Below are positions 16,710-25,713 of a DNA stretch of 64,000 bases, one piece after another. Source of the DNA: Candidatus Cloacimonadota bacterium. Its GTDB lineage: Bacteria; Cloacimonadota; Cloacimonadia; Cloacimonadales; GCA-2742885. The stretch covers positions 124,001 to 188,000 of the forward strand of contig PDOO01000023.1 in assembly GCA_002742885.1 (NCBI GenBank). The letters are read 5' to 3'. Below the pieces are notes generated by a model. It ran no database searches. It saw only the letters and a program-made list of their open reading frames with translations, and had not been told where the DNA came from. Position 1 is the first letter of the stretch; every line of letters begins with the position of its first letter. The position numbers and the translations under genes are program-made.

Positions 16710-17915
16710 ATGGCTGTTAAAATTTCCAACAGAGCAAAATCAATTAAGCCTTCTCCGACTTTGGCTATTTCGGCAAAAGCAAAACAAATGCAGGCAAAAG
16801 GAATTGATGTTATTAATTTCGGCGTGGGAGAACCTGATTTCAATACTCCCGAATACATAAAAGAAGCTGGAATAAAAGCGATTAAGGACAATTTTACTCG
16901 TTATACCGCCAATCCCGGTATTCCGGAGTTGAGAAAAGCAATATGTCAAAAACTTCAAAAAGATAACAACTTAGAATATGATATTTTACAAATTTTGGTT
17001 TCTCCGGGCGCAAAAGCATCTATTTTTAATATTCTTATGGCTGTTTGCGATCCTAAAGACAAGGTTATCCTGACGGCGCCTTATTGGGTGAGTTATCCTT
17101 CGCAAATTGAACTTGCCGATGCTGTTCCGGTGATTATCGAAACCGATGAAAAAAACGGTTTTAAAATGACTCCCGAGCAACTTGAAGAAGCTGTTGCGGA
17201 TAATCCTACGGCTAAAGCCGTATTGATAAATTCTCCAAATAATCCGACGGGAACGGTTTACACCAAAAAAGAGCTTGAATCTCTTTCCGAAATTTGTCTT
17301 AAACACGGATTGCTTATTATCTCGGACGAAATATACGAAAAATTAATTTACGGAAATGAAAAACATTATTCGGTTGCCTCATTTTCTCGAGAACATTTTG
17401 AAAATACTGTTGTCATAAACGGAGTTTCAAAGGCTTATGCTATGACCGGTTGGAGATTGGGCTATGCGGCAGGACCGGCGGAAATTATTAAACGCGCCGC
17501 CATGTTCCAAAGTCATACTACATCCTGCGTAAACGCTATGGCTCAAAAAGCAGCCGTTGTCGCTTTGAACACCGATACCGAAGAAATAGAGAACATGCGT
17601 TTGGAATTTGACAAAAGAAGATCTTTCCTTGTGGAAGAAATGAACAAAATCCCTCACGTTGAATGTTTCTTGCCTAACGGTGCATTTTACGCTATGCCCA
17701 ATATTTCGTATTATCTTAAAAACAATAAAGCCGGTATTAAAGATACTGTTGAGATATGTACTTACTTTTTGGAAAAATATCATATTGCGATTGTTCCGGG
17801 GCAAGCTTTCGGAGTTAGAAATTATGTGAGATTTTCCTATGCCAACAGTATGGAAAACATAAAAGAAGGAATCAGCAGATTCCGACAAGGTCTTGCTGAT
17901 TTATTGAAAGGCTGA
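16710..17915 (+). CDS. aspC: Aspartate aminotransferase, class I/II PLP-dependent
   Basis: 401 residues. Transaminates aspartate with 2-oxoglutarate using pyridoxal phosphate. Features: INFGVGEPDFNTP (35-47), RYTANPGIPELRKAI (64-78), NSPNNPTGTVY (174-184), SDEIYEKL (205-212), Schiff-base Lys241 in NGVSKAYAMTGWRLGYAAG, and the C-terminal carboxylate-binding arginine in NYVRFSYA. This is the thermophile/Gram-positive-like AAT subgroup (I-gamma). Ribosome site TTGAGG. A 66-residue membrane-protein gene starts one base after its stop. Confidence 0.9.
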   Translation: MAVKISNRAKSIKPSPTLAISAKAKQMQAKGIDVINFGVGEPDFNTPEYIKEAGIKAIKDNFTRYTANPGIPELRKAICQKLQKDNNLEYDILQILVSPGAKASIFNILMAVCDPKDKVILTAPYWVSYPSQIELADAVPVIIETDEKNGFKMTPEQLEEAVADNPTAKAVLINSPNNPTGTVYTKKELESLSEICLKHGLLIISDEIYEKLIYGNEKHYSVASFSREHFENTVVINGVSKAYAMTGWRLGYAAGPAEIIKRAAMFQSHTTSCVNAMAQKAAVVALNTDTEEIENMRLEFDKRRSFLVEEMNKIPHVECFLPNGAFYAMPNISYYLKNNKAGIKDTVEICTYFLEKYHIAIVPGQAFGVRNYVRFSYANSMENIKEGISRFRQGLADLLKG

Positions 17916-17916
17916 A

Positions 17917-18117
17917 ATGAATCAATTTAACGAAGAAGTGAAAAAACGTTTTTTGGAGAGAAAAAGCAATAAAAGAAATACATGGTCTGATTTTCTCAGA
18001 AAATTTCTTTTGCTGTCTGCTTTGCTTGCCGTTATCGGTCTTTTGAACAACGGCGGTTTGGAACAGTTAAATTTTTTCTCTTCTTCTTCCGTTCAAAATT
18101 CTTCAGTAAAAAATTAA
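17917..18117 (+). CDS. Small single-pass membrane protein, unknown
   Basis: 66 residues with AAAGG 6 bp before the ATG. Charged N-terminus (FNEEVKKRFLERKSNKRN), then one hydrophobic helix at about 27-43 (FLRKFLLLSALLAVIGLL) and a Ser/Asn-rich tail, as in small inner-membrane or FtsB-like proteins but without a coiled coil. It begins one base after the aminotransferase stop and is 18 bp before the sugar-kinase gene, so it is part of this operon. Not recognised. Confidence 0.6.
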   Translation: MNQFNEEVKKRFLERKSNKRNTWSDFLRKFLLLSALLAVIGLLNNGGLEQLNFFSSSSVQNSSVKN

Positions 18118-18135
18118 ACCTTAAACGGGGATATA

Positions 18136-19032
18136 ATGAATTTAGTAATTGTGGGAAGCGTCGGGTTGGATGACGTGAAAACTCCTTTCGGAGAAGTAAA
18201 GTCTTCGCCCGGAGGATCGGCTTTATATGCTTCGGTTGCCGCTTCTTATTTTGCAAAAGCGGGAATTGTCGGGGTTATCGGCAATGATTTTCCCGAAGAA
18301 GCGAAACAATCTTTGATCGAAAAAGATATTAATCTCGACGGTCTTAAAACAACCGAAGGGAAAACTTTTCGCTGGGGCGGCGTTTATGATGATTTGAATA
18401 CGGCTGAAACTGCTTTTACCGATTTAAATGTTTTTGCCGATTTTAAGCCGGTTTTGCCGGAAAGTTATAAATCCGCAGAATTTGCTTTGCTGGGAAATAT
18501 TGATCCGGATTTGCAGATTGATGTCTTAAATCAATTGAATGAAAAAACATTTGTTGCCGGCGATACCATGAATTTTTGGATAACCGGAAAAAGAGATGCT
18601 TTGAGCGATGTTATAAAAGAAATAGATATTCTCTTTATAAATGAAGAAGAAGCCAAAATTTTCAGCGGTAAAAAAAATGTTTTTCTTGCTGCGGATTATC
18701 TTTTGGAGTTCGGATTAAAAGCTCTGGTTATCAAGCAGGGAGCTTACGGAGCTGCAGGCTTTTACAACAACAAAATTTTCAGCGTCCCGGTTTATCCTTT
18801 GAAAAAAGTTGTTGATCCTACCGGTGCAGGCGACAGTTTTGCCGGAAGCTTTATGGGCTTTCTTGTCGCCAACGGAGGTTTAACGGAGGATAATTTTAAA
18901 AAAGCCATGCTTTTGGGGACTGCGGTCGCATCTTTTAATATTGAATCTTTCAGTTTTGAAAAAACTTTGGGATTATCCGAAAAGGATATCGAAGACCGTT
19001 TCCTGAAATTGAAACAAATGATGACCTTTTAA
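18136..19032 (+). CDS. PfkB-family carbohydrate/nucleoside kinase
   Basis: 298 residues, ribokinase fold. Start motif LVIVGSVGLDD. The first PfkB signature appears in short form at SSPGGSALYASVAASYF (24-40), and the second, DPTGAGDSFAGSFMGF (about 232-247), contains the catalytic base Asp of the GAGD motif. Substrate specificity cannot be read from sequence; lineage members include sugar and adenosine kinases. It sits between a small membrane protein and purM; a nucleoside role would fit purM next door but is speculative. Confidence 0.85.
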   Translation: MNLVIVGSVGLDDVKTPFGEVKSSPGGSALYASVAASYFAKAGIVGVIGNDFPEEAKQSLIEKDINLDGLKTTEGKTFRWGGVYDDLNTAETAFTDLNVFADFKPVLPESYKSAEFALLGNIDPDLQIDVLNQLNEKTFVAGDTMNFWITGKRDALSDVIKEIDILFINEEEAKIFSGKKNVFLAADYLLEFGLKALVIKQGAYGAAGFYNNKIFSVPVYPLKKVVDPTGAGDSFAGSFMGFLVANGGLTEDNFKKAMLLGTAVASFNIESFSFEKTLGLSEKDIEDRFLKLKQMMTF

Positions 19033-19039
19033 GGATGGA

Positions 19040-20071
19040 ATGATGACAAAAAAAATGACTTACGCCGAATCAGGCGTAAATATTCAAGCCGGTGAGGACA
19101 GTGTAAACAAGATCAAACCTCTTGTGAAAAAAACATTCAATAAAAATGTTTTAACCGAAATAGGCAGTTTCGGCGGACTCTATCAGGTTGATTTGGAAAA
19201 ATGGAAAAAACCGGTTCTTGTTGCCAGTACGGACGGAGTCGGAACCAAGTTGATGATTGCGATCAAGGCCGGTAAATATGATACGGTCGGACAGGATTTG
19301 GTCAATCATTGCGTTAATGACATATTTGTTCAGGGAGCTCATCCTCAATTCTTTTTGGATTACATAGGGGTAGGTAAGCTTGATCCGGAAATAATGGAGA
19401 AAATTATTGCCGGGTTTGCTCATGCTTGTGCTGAGCACGGAATGGCTCTTATCGGCGGAGAAATGGCGGAAATGCCCGGAATTTACGGAGAAGATGATTT
19501 TGACCTGGCAGGAACCATTGTCGGAATTGTCGAAAAGGATAATATTGTTACGGGAGAAAAAATAAAAGAGGGAGATGTTATTATCGGTTATAAATCTTCC
19601 GGACTTCATACTAACGGTTATTCTCTTGCTCGCAAAATTATCTTCGAAAAATGCAAATTAGGCGTTGATTCTAAAATTCCCGGCACTGAAACTTCGGTTG
19701 CGGAAGCTTTGTTGCAAGTGCATATTTCCTATTATGATCTTTTAAAAAAATACTCTGATCGAGGAGATATTAACGGAATGGCTCACATAACGGGAGGCGG
19801 ATTGGAAGGAAACGTCAAAAGAGTTATGCCTGATGGTTTGGTCGCTGAGATTGATACGTCTTCTTGGCAAATTCCCGACTTATTTAAATTCCTCGTAAAG
19901 GAAGGCAATGTTGAGCTGAAAGAAGCTTTTAAGGCTTTTAATATGGGCATAGGCTATGTCATAATGGTTGATTCCGATAAGTCAAAATCAATTGCTGAGG
20001 AGACAAACGGCATTATTGTCGGAAGCGTAAAAAAGACCGAAAAAAAAGAAAAAGTTTGTTTGAAATATTAA
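19040..20071 (+). CDS. purM: Phosphoribosylformylglycinamidine cyclo-ligase (AIR synthetase)
   Basis: 343 residues. Catalyses ATP-dependent closure of FGAM to AIR in purine synthesis. Recognisable blocks: YAESGVNIQAGEDSVNKIKP, VASTDGVGTKLMIA, DLVNHCVNDIFVQGAHPQFFLDYIG, ALIGGEMAEMPGIY, GLHTNGYSLARKI, HITGGGLEGNVKRVMP and the C-terminal FNMGIGYV. AAGGA overlaps the preceding stop; the second ATG (19043) has the better spacing (7 bp), so the protein may start at residue 2. Other pur genes (purB, purS, purQ) are on the minus strand at the far end of the window. Confidence 0.95.
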   Translation: MMTKKMTYAESGVNIQAGEDSVNKIKPLVKKTFNKNVLTEIGSFGGLYQVDLEKWKKPVLVASTDGVGTKLMIAIKAGKYDTVGQDLVNHCVNDIFVQGAHPQFFLDYIGVGKLDPEIMEKIIAGFAHACAEHGMALIGGEMAEMPGIYGEDDFDLAGTIVGIVEKDNIVTGEKIKEGDVIIGYKSSGLHTNGYSLARKIIFEKCKLGVDSKIPGTETSVAEALLQVHISYYDLLKKYSDRGDINGMAHITGGGLEGNVKRVMPDGLVAEIDTSSWQIPDLFKFLVKEGNVELKEAFKAFNMGIGYVIMVDSDKSKSIAEETNGIIVGSVKKTEKKEKVCLKY

Positions 20072-20151
20072 ATAATATATCAGGCTGAATTGCTGTTTCG
20101 AGAATTAACGCAGAAAACAAAATTAACCGATATAATGCTTTTTTGATTAAT

Positions 20152-20190
20152 TTGTTACAAAAAATGATTGACATCTCTGATTTGTAACAA
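20152..20190 (+). promoter_or_regulatory. 9-bp inverted repeat upstream of TonB receptor operon (candidate operator)
   Basis: TTGTTACAA (20152-20160) and its exact reverse complement TTGTAACAA (20182-20190) are separated by 21 bp, about three helical turns centre to centre. A TTGACA at 20168-20173 lies between the arms and a TATAAT at 20131-20136 lies just upstream. This geometry suits a dimeric regulator binding at a promoter. The right arm contains TGTAAC as at the two sigma cassettes. Regulation is inferred. Confidence 0.35.
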
Positions 20191-20252
20191 GGTTTTTGTT
20201 GCCTGGAATAAAAAAAATAAAATAATAAAAAAAATACAGGGAGGATTATTGG

Positions 20253-23200
20253 ATGCGTAAAGCTATATTCCTGCTGACATTGATTGCTTTACTTGTGTGT
20301 TCTTCGCTTTTTGCCGGAACAACGGGTAAACTGACCGGGTCGGTTAAAGATAATAACGGCGAGAAAAAAGCTTATCTCAATGTTGTGCTTGAAGGTACGT
20401 CCTTAGGGGCTTTAACCGATGAGCGCGGCAGATTCATGATTTTAAATATCCCGCCCGGAACCTATACATTGGTTGTTCAGGGCGTCGGTATTCAACCTCA
20501 AAAAATCCAAGGTGTCGTAATCAGCGTTGATGAAACAACTACCGAAAAGATTGTTGTGAGATCAACTGATGTGCAGATTGATGATTTTGTTATTAATGAA
20601 CGTAAACAAAAAATGGTGAAAAAAGGACAAACAGGTTCTGTTGTCTCCATTTCAACCGAAGAAATCGAAAACTCTCCTATTGCCGATATCGAGGGTCTTG
20701 TTGCTTCAAAAGCAGGAGCCGTAAGCACGGGCGGCGAAGTTCACGTTCGAGGTGGAAGAGGAAACGAAGTAGGATATACCGTTGACGGTATGTCTGTATC
20801 GGATCCGGTTGACGGCGGCGCCGTTTTGACAATTGATAATGATGCTATCGCTGCCATGAAAGTAATGACCGGGGGACTTACCGCAGAATACGGTAATGCT
20901 CAATCCGGTATGGTTACTGTCGTTACCAAAGACGGCGGAAGCGAATACAGCGGAAAAATCAATTTTGAATCTGATCACTTTTTCGGAGACGGGAACAATA
21001 CCGATAAAATTTCCGGTATTTTGAGCGGTCCTGTTTTGCCTTTTGCTTACAAAGATAAATTGACTTTCTTCTTTAACGGAGGAGGAGCTTGGACTGACGG
21101 TCGTTTCATGAATTACTATAAGAGTAATCCTTTTAATGAATTCGGACCTGATGCTGCCGGTGATTTGCAGCTCGGTTTGAATGAAGCTTACGATATAGAT
21201 TATGATCCCTATGAAAATCGTGATGACTTCATGGGTTTTGATCTGGGAAACAGAAACTATAATACAATTAACTGGAACCTTAAAACAACTTATAAACATG
21301 ACGTCAAAAACAAGTTCACCTTGGCTTACAGAGGATCCAGAGGACTTAACAGACCTTATGCGCATTCTTTCAGATACGCTATTGACCATTATGCTGAAAC
21401 AGAATCTGATCAAAGCCAAATTATTTTTACCTATGATATGGTTTTGGATGCAAAACGAAATTTGAAATTTAAAATTAACAGATTTGATAAAACATCAGTG
21501 CAAAAACCTCGCGGAATTGATGAAGACGAATTTTTCCAAGTAAGCGATAATCCTGATTTATATGATCCTGCTTCAGGAAAATACGGTCTTGCAAAAATGG
21601 ACGCAAACGAAAACGGTATCCTTGATGCTTGGGATGCTTTGGCTGATTGGCAATATGCTCCCACAATCCAATCTTCATTTGATGATATGAGAGGATTCGG
21701 ATATTTCACCGCTCCCGGTTCCGTTTACAGAAGTCTTGTTGACGATAAAACCTCAAATACGGCAGTAAGAATCGATTATCAGCATCAATTGAATGATATT
21801 CACGAAATTAAAGCCGGATTTGAAGGCGTTTTGCATGACATTAAAAAAAGCCAAAAACAAAATGCTTGGTTTATAGACGATATTCGTTGGGATAACTACC
21901 TTAACGAACAGCGCATGAGCTACGAAGGTCTTTTCTCCGGAAACTCTTTTTATGAAAACGCAAGTAATCCTAACATTGAATTCCATAATGACGGAGACGG
22001 TAATCCTACCGATAAACTTAAGAAAAAAAGTTATGTATATGTACAAAACGGACCGGGCGGCATAACAGCTCCCGTGGATTCTGTTGTAACATTCTACGAT
22101 AAAAACGATTCGACCATCCAAAATACCGTTTATTATTATCATAAAGATGTTTATTATGATGCGGCAAATGCTTCCAGCGGCGTCGTAAACGGTTACAAAG
22201 CAAACCCGGTTCAAATGGGATTCTATCTTCAAGATAAAATGGAATATGAAGGTATGATCGTTAACTTGGGAATGCGTTTTGATTATTGGTACTTGGGAAA
22301 AGATTACGACAAAATTATGGATAACGGATCTTATACTTCTCAAAGTATCGAGTCAAACAACAGATCTAAATTGATGGTTTCTCCTCGTTTGGGTATCTCT
22401 CACCCGATTTCTGATCGCGACGTGATTCACTTTGTTTACAACTATCAAAGTCAATTGCCGCAAATGCGTTATATCTTCACTTCCAGAAGTCCTGAAGACG
22501 CAGCTGCTTCCGATGTAAGCATCGTTGTCGGTAATCCGGATCTTGATCCTCAAACAACAATTACTTACGAAGTCGGTCTTCAACACCAAATTTCAGATGA
22601 CTGGGCGATGAACATCCAGGCTTATTATAAAAATACTTATAACTATGTAAGCACCAGAGAAGAACATTTGGAAAGTGACGACAATGTTAAATTCTACAGA
22701 TACATTTCCGAAGATTACGGTTCCGCAAGAGGTATTGACTTTTCTTTAGACAAGAGAATGTCAAACTATATAAGCGGAAATATTTCTTACTCTTTGGCTT
22801 GGGCTGAAGGTAATGCCAACGAAACTCAGATCAAATCCGATGACACCGATTTGCGCGAATTTGCCCTCAACTGGGATACTCGTCACGTATTTAAATTAGG
22901 CTTGAATTTCTTGGTTCAAAAAGATCAAGACTTCTACTTCCCGGGAACAGATTTTAATATCCCGTTGGGTGTTTGGGGAGCTTTCGGAATCAACTCTCTT
23001 TACGATATTTCTTCCGGACATCCTTATACTCGTTTAACGGAAGACGGAGCCGAATTGGGTAAAAACGAAGAAAGAATGGATTATCAAGATAATGCATCCA
23101 TGACTATTCACAAAGAATTCGGTATTACAGAAAATCAAAAAATAAGACTTAACGTTACTGTTAACAATTTGTTTGACAAACGTAACGTCTTATACGTTTA

Positions 23201-23357
23201 CCCCGTAACCGGCGATCCTGTCGATGACGGAGATACAAACTTTGACAACCCCCAAGAAGAAGCAAACGAACTTTACGTACATAACGTCGAAACTGACAGA
23301 CCGAATCATTTCAGCTCGGGAAGAACCGTTTCGGTGGGAATTTCATATAAGTGGTAA
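20253..23357 (+). CDS. TonB-dependent outer-membrane receptor with carboxypeptidase-regulatory-like domain
   Basis: 1034 residues. ATG preceded by GGGAGG. Signal peptide 1-21 (SSLFAG). Residues about 24-105 form a carboxypeptidase D regulatory-like beta-sandwich (GKLTGSVKDNNG...LNIPPGTYTLVVQGVG). The plug domain is at about 125-230 (VHVRGGRGNEVGYTVDGMSV; GGLTAEYGNAQSGMVTVVTK). A 22-strand-type barrel follows and ends in an aromatic residue (VSVGISYKW), as outer-membrane barrels do. It imports an unknown large substrate using TonB energy. ExbB/ExbD/TonB genes follow directly in the same operon; no SusD-like lipoprotein follows. Confidence 0.9.
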   Translation: MRKAIFLLTLIALLVCSSLFAGTTGKLTGSVKDNNGEKKAYLNVVLEGTSLGALTDERGRFMILNIPPGTYTLVVQGVGIQPQKIQGVVISVDETTTEKIVVRSTDVQIDDFVINERKQKMVKKGQTGSVVSISTEEIENSPIADIEGLVASKAGAVSTGGEVHVRGGRGNEVGYTVDGMSVSDPVDGGAVLTIDNDAIAAMKVMTGGLTAEYGNAQSGMVTVVTKDGGSEYSGKINFESDHFFGDGNNTDKISGILSGPVLPFAYKDKLTFFFNGGGAWTDGRFMNYYKSNPFNEFGPDAAGDLQLGLNEAYDIDYDPYENRDDFMGFDLGNRNYNTINWNLKTTYKHDVKNKFTLAYRGSRGLNRPYAHSFRYAIDHYAETESDQSQIIFTYDMVLDAKRNLKFKINRFDKTSVQKPRGIDEDEFFQVSDNPDLYDPASGKYGLAKMDANENGILDAWDALADWQYAPTIQSSFDDMRGFGYFTAPGSVYRSLVDDKTSNTAVRIDYQHQLNDIHEIKAGFEGVLHDIKKSQKQNAWFIDDIRWDNYLNEQRMSYEGLFSGNSFYENASNPNIEFHNDGDGNPTDKLKKKSYVYVQNGPGGITAPVDSVVTFYDKNDSTIQNTVYYYHKDVYYDAANASSGVVNGYKANPVQMGFYLQDKMEYEGMIVNLGMRFDYWYLGKDYDKIMDNGSYTSQSIESNNRSKLMVSPRLGISHPISDRDVIHFVYNYQSQLPQMRYIFTSRSPEDAAASDVSIVVGNPDLDPQTTITYEVGLQHQISDDWAMNIQAYYKNTYNYVSTREEHLESDDNVKFYRYISEDYGSARGIDFSLDKRMSNYISGNISYSLAWAEGNANETQIKSDDTDLREFALNWDTRHVFKLGLNFLVQKDQDFYFPGTDFNIPLGVWGAFGINSLYDISSGHPYTRLTEDGAELGKNEERMDYQDNASMTIHKEFGITENQKIRLNVTVNNLFDKRNVLYVYPVTGDPVDDGDTNFDNPQEEANELYVHNVETDRPNHFSSGRTVSVGISYKW

Positions 23358-23376
23358 TTAGAGGAGGAATATTAAT

Positions 23377-24210
23377 ATGAAAAAAAGAAATATCATTGCG
23401 CTGATCCTTATGGCGGCAATTATGCTGACCGGAAATTTATTTGCTCAAGATGCAGCTGAAGCGACAACTGCCGATAACGCTGCTGCGGTTGAGAATACTG
23501 AACAGCCTTCAGCTGAAAAAGCCGAACTTGAAATAGAAGAAACAAACGAAATGTCGGGAATGGAAGAATTGGCAAGAAATATTGTCGGAAGCGGATTGGT
23601 TGATTTGTTTATTCAGGGCGGATTCACCATGTGGCCTATCTTGGCATTATTTATTTGGGGTATTGCTACCATTATTTGGAAATTGGTTGCTTTATCAATG
23701 GCTAAAAAAGGATTGAATAAGATTCTTGACGTTATCGTTCCTTTGGTTGAAGAAGGTAAATATAAAGAAGCAGAAGAAGAATGCGATCGTATCGGCGGTC
23801 CTGTTGCTTCCGTTCTTAAAGTTGGACTTCAAAAAGCTGATATGGGCGTGGAAGCTGTGGAAAAAGCTATCGAAAGCGCTGGCGTTATTGAAATGGCTTT
23901 CCTTGAAAAAGGTTTTGTGGCTCTTTCCAGTTCTATAGCTTTGGCTCCTATGTTCGGTTTCTTCGGAACTCTTGTAGGTATGATTGAAGCTTTTGAAGCT
24001 ATTGCAAAAGCAGGTGAAGTTGATCCGACTATTGTTGCTGACGGTATGAAAATCGCTCTTATTACTTCTGCTGCCGGTTTGGCTGTGGCTATCCCGGTTC
24101 AATTCTTTAATAATATATTTATGACCATGGTTGACGGAATCGTTCTTGATATGCAGCGCGGATCCGAAAAAGTTGTAGAAACGTTAATTGCTAAAAAACA
24201 CGGAGCATAA
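23377..24210 (+). CDS. exbB: ExbB/TolQ/MotA-family proton channel protein
   Basis: 277 residues. Unlike classical ExbB it has an N-terminal signal-like segment (1-23, GNLFAQDA) and an Ala/Glu-rich linker to about residue 65. Then come the three membrane helices: FIQGGFTMWPILALFIWGIATIIW (about 79-102), MAFLEKGFVALSSSIALAPMFGFFGTLVGMIEAF (about 172-205) and IALITSAAGLAVAIPVQFF (about 228-246). The MotA/TolQ/ExbB signature GLLGTVxGM appears as GFFGTLVGMIEAF. With ExbD it forms the proton-driven motor energising TonB. Confidence 0.9.
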   Translation: MKKRNIIALILMAAIMLTGNLFAQDAAEATTADNAAAVENTEQPSAEKAELEIEETNEMSGMEELARNIVGSGLVDLFIQGGFTMWPILALFIWGIATIIWKLVALSMAKKGLNKILDVIVPLVEEGKYKEAEEECDRIGGPVASVLKVGLQKADMGVEAVEKAIESAGVIEMAFLEKGFVALSSSIALAPMFGFFGTLVGMIEAFEAIAKAGEVDPTIVADGMKIALITSAAGLAVAIPVQFFNNIFMTMVDGIVLDMQRGSEKVVETLIAKKHGA

Positions 24211-24212
24211 AG

Positions 24213-24620
24213 ATGATAAATCGCGGGAAAAAGCGTGAGATGAACGGTATTCCTACCTCATCACTTTCTGACATCGCTTTTTGTCTGCTCGTGTTCTTTT
24301 TGTCGACTACGACGTTTGATATTAAGAAGGGGCTGGGCTTAATGTTACCGGCTCCGAGTAAAGCGGATAATCAGCGGGTTAAACTGAAAAATGATAACCT
24401 GACCAAGATTTATGTTGATCCGGCGGGAAAAGTTTTTCTCAACGGAGAAGAGATTGCGGTGAATAAAATTAATCGTGAGATTAAAAAGACCGTAGCTGAA
24501 AATCCTGACATGGTTTTTTCATTGAAAACTGACCGTAAAAGCAGATATAAATTCATGATTCAGGTATTGGATCAGTTACGCTTGGGCGGAGCTGAAAAAA
24601 TATCTCTGGGAACAAACTAA
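24213..24620 (+). CDS. exbD: ExbD/TolR-family protein 1
   Basis: 135 residues, starts 2 bp after exbB. One N-terminal membrane helix (IPTSSLSDIAFCLLVFFLSTTTF, about 13-36) contains the proton-relay Asp (SLSD, residue 20). The periplasmic domain (about 45-135, LMLPAP..., IYVDPAGKVFLNGEEI) is the ExbD/TolR fold. It works with ExbB and TonB. A second exbD follows, an arrangement common in FCB-group bacteria where two ExbD paralogues may heterodimerise. Confidence 0.9.
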   Translation: MINRGKKREMNGIPTSSLSDIAFCLLVFFLSTTTFDIKKGLGLMLPAPSKADNQRVKLKNDNLTKIYVDPAGKVFLNGEEIAVNKINREIKKTVAENPDMVFSLKTDRKSRYKFMIQVLDQLRLGGAEKISLGTN

Positions 24621-24629
24621 GGGGTTGAT

Positions 24630-25037
24630 ATGGCTAAATTTACAAAAAAGAATAAACCGACTGCCGAAATCCCTACAGCGTCGATGTCGGACGTGGCTTT
24701 TATCATCTTGCTTTTCTTCATGGTTACTACAGTGTTTGTAACGGAAGACGGTTTGAAGGTTACTTTGCCGCAAGCCAAAGCGATTGATAAAATTCAGCGT
24801 AAAATGGCTACGACAATATACGTGGACAGGCTCGATCGGATTTCGATAGACGATTTCATTATCGATATTCCGAACGTAAGATACGTTATGATGCGTAAGC
24901 TTGCTCTTAATTATAATACCGTTACATGTTTCAGGACGGATAAAAATACCGGTTACGGTTTGATGGCGGACATTATGAATCAATTGCGTGAAGCAAACGC
25001 TTTGCGTGTTTCTTTTGAAGCTAAATTAAAAAGGTAG
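24630..25037 (+). CDS. exbD: ExbD/TolR-family protein 2
   Basis: 135 residues, 9 bp after the first exbD, ribosome site AAGGGG. Membrane helix IPTASMSDVAFIILLFFMVTTVF (about 15-37) has the conserved Asp in SMSD. The periplasmic part reads VTLPQAKAIDKIQRK and TIYVDRLDRISIDD. It is diverged from but the same length as the first copy. Likely the second periplasmic subunit of the motor. Confidence 0.9.
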   Translation: MAKFTKKNKPTAEIPTASMSDVAFIILLFFMVTTVFVTEDGLKVTLPQAKAIDKIQRKMATTIYVDRLDRISIDDFIIDIPNVRYVMMRKLALNYNTVTCFRTDKNTGYGLMADIMNQLREANALRVSFEAKLKR

Positions 25038-25045
25038 GTGATATT

Positions 25046-25687
25046 ATGAAAGAGTTTAAAGATTGGAAAGATATTGCCGGATCATATTATGATAAAGCCT
25101 TCAGTTTGGCTGTATTGTTCTCATTGTTTGCTTTCCTTGTGTCTCCTAAGATGCAGGTGAAACCGTTTGAGAGAAAAGAGGTTGTAGTTAATCAAGTTGA
25201 AGAATTACCTCCGGAAATTAAAGAAAAAATCGAGCCGCCTAAAGCGGAAGCAAGACCTGTGGTCGAAATCGTTATCGATGATGAATTCTCCGATGACGAG
25301 GAAGAGGAACTTGAAGAAGTTTCAACAATTGCCAGCACCGTATTTGAAGATGAAAAGCTGGAGGTTGTTACTCGTCGCGAAGAAGGTAAAACTTCAGATT
25401 TTGCTGTTTTTGAAAAAGCTCCGCAGGCTATTAAACAAGTGCCTCCCGTTTATCCCGATTTTGCCAGAAAACTCGGTTTGCAAGGTAAAGTTGTGGTACG
25501 CGCGGAAATTTTTGAAGACGGTTCGGTCGGAGCCGTTAAGATAATAAAAAGCTTGATGGACGGTCCCGGCGGTTTGGATGAAGCGGCTATAACAGCCGTG
25601 AAACAATGGAAATTTCAACCGGGCGAAAACGGCGGTAAACCGATTGCTTGTTGGGTTACTTTTGCCGTTGTATTTAATTTAGATTAA
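25046..25687 (+). CDS. tonB: TonB energy-transducer protein
   Basis: 213 residues. Short cytoplasmic N-terminus, one membrane helix at about 17-34 (AFSLAVLFSLFAFLVSP), and a periplasmic spacer that is Glu/Asp-rich (DDEFSDDEEEELEE) rather than mainly Pro-Lys repeats. The TonB C-terminal domain is at about 125-213 (PPVYPDFARKLGLQGKVVVRAEI; AAITAVKQWKFQPGENGGKPIACWVTFAVVF). It contacts the TonB box of the receptor encoded upstream. The acidic spacer is unusual but seen in FCB-group TonB proteins. Confidence 0.9.
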   Translation: MKEFKDWKDIAGSYYDKAFSLAVLFSLFAFLVSPKMQVKPFERKEVVVNQVEELPPEIKEKIEPPKAEARPVVEIVIDDEFSDDEEEELEEVSTIASTVFEDEKLEVVTRREEGKTSDFAVFEKAPQAIKQVPPVYPDFARKLGLQGKVVVRAEIFEDGSVGAVKIIKSLMDGPGGLDEAAITAVKQWKFQPGENGGKPIACWVTFAVVFNLD

Positions 25688-25713
25688 AAAAAAAGAATAG
25701 ATGGAGGAATTCT

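Noticed and set aside
20706-21419. 237-codon minus-strand open frame inside the TonB receptor gene
   Set aside because: Shadow frame: no ribosome site, no family-like pattern, and it lies wholly within a strongly supported gene.
24576-24983. 135-codon minus-strand frame overlapping the second exbD
   Set aside because: Mirror of the exbD reading frame with no supporting start signal.
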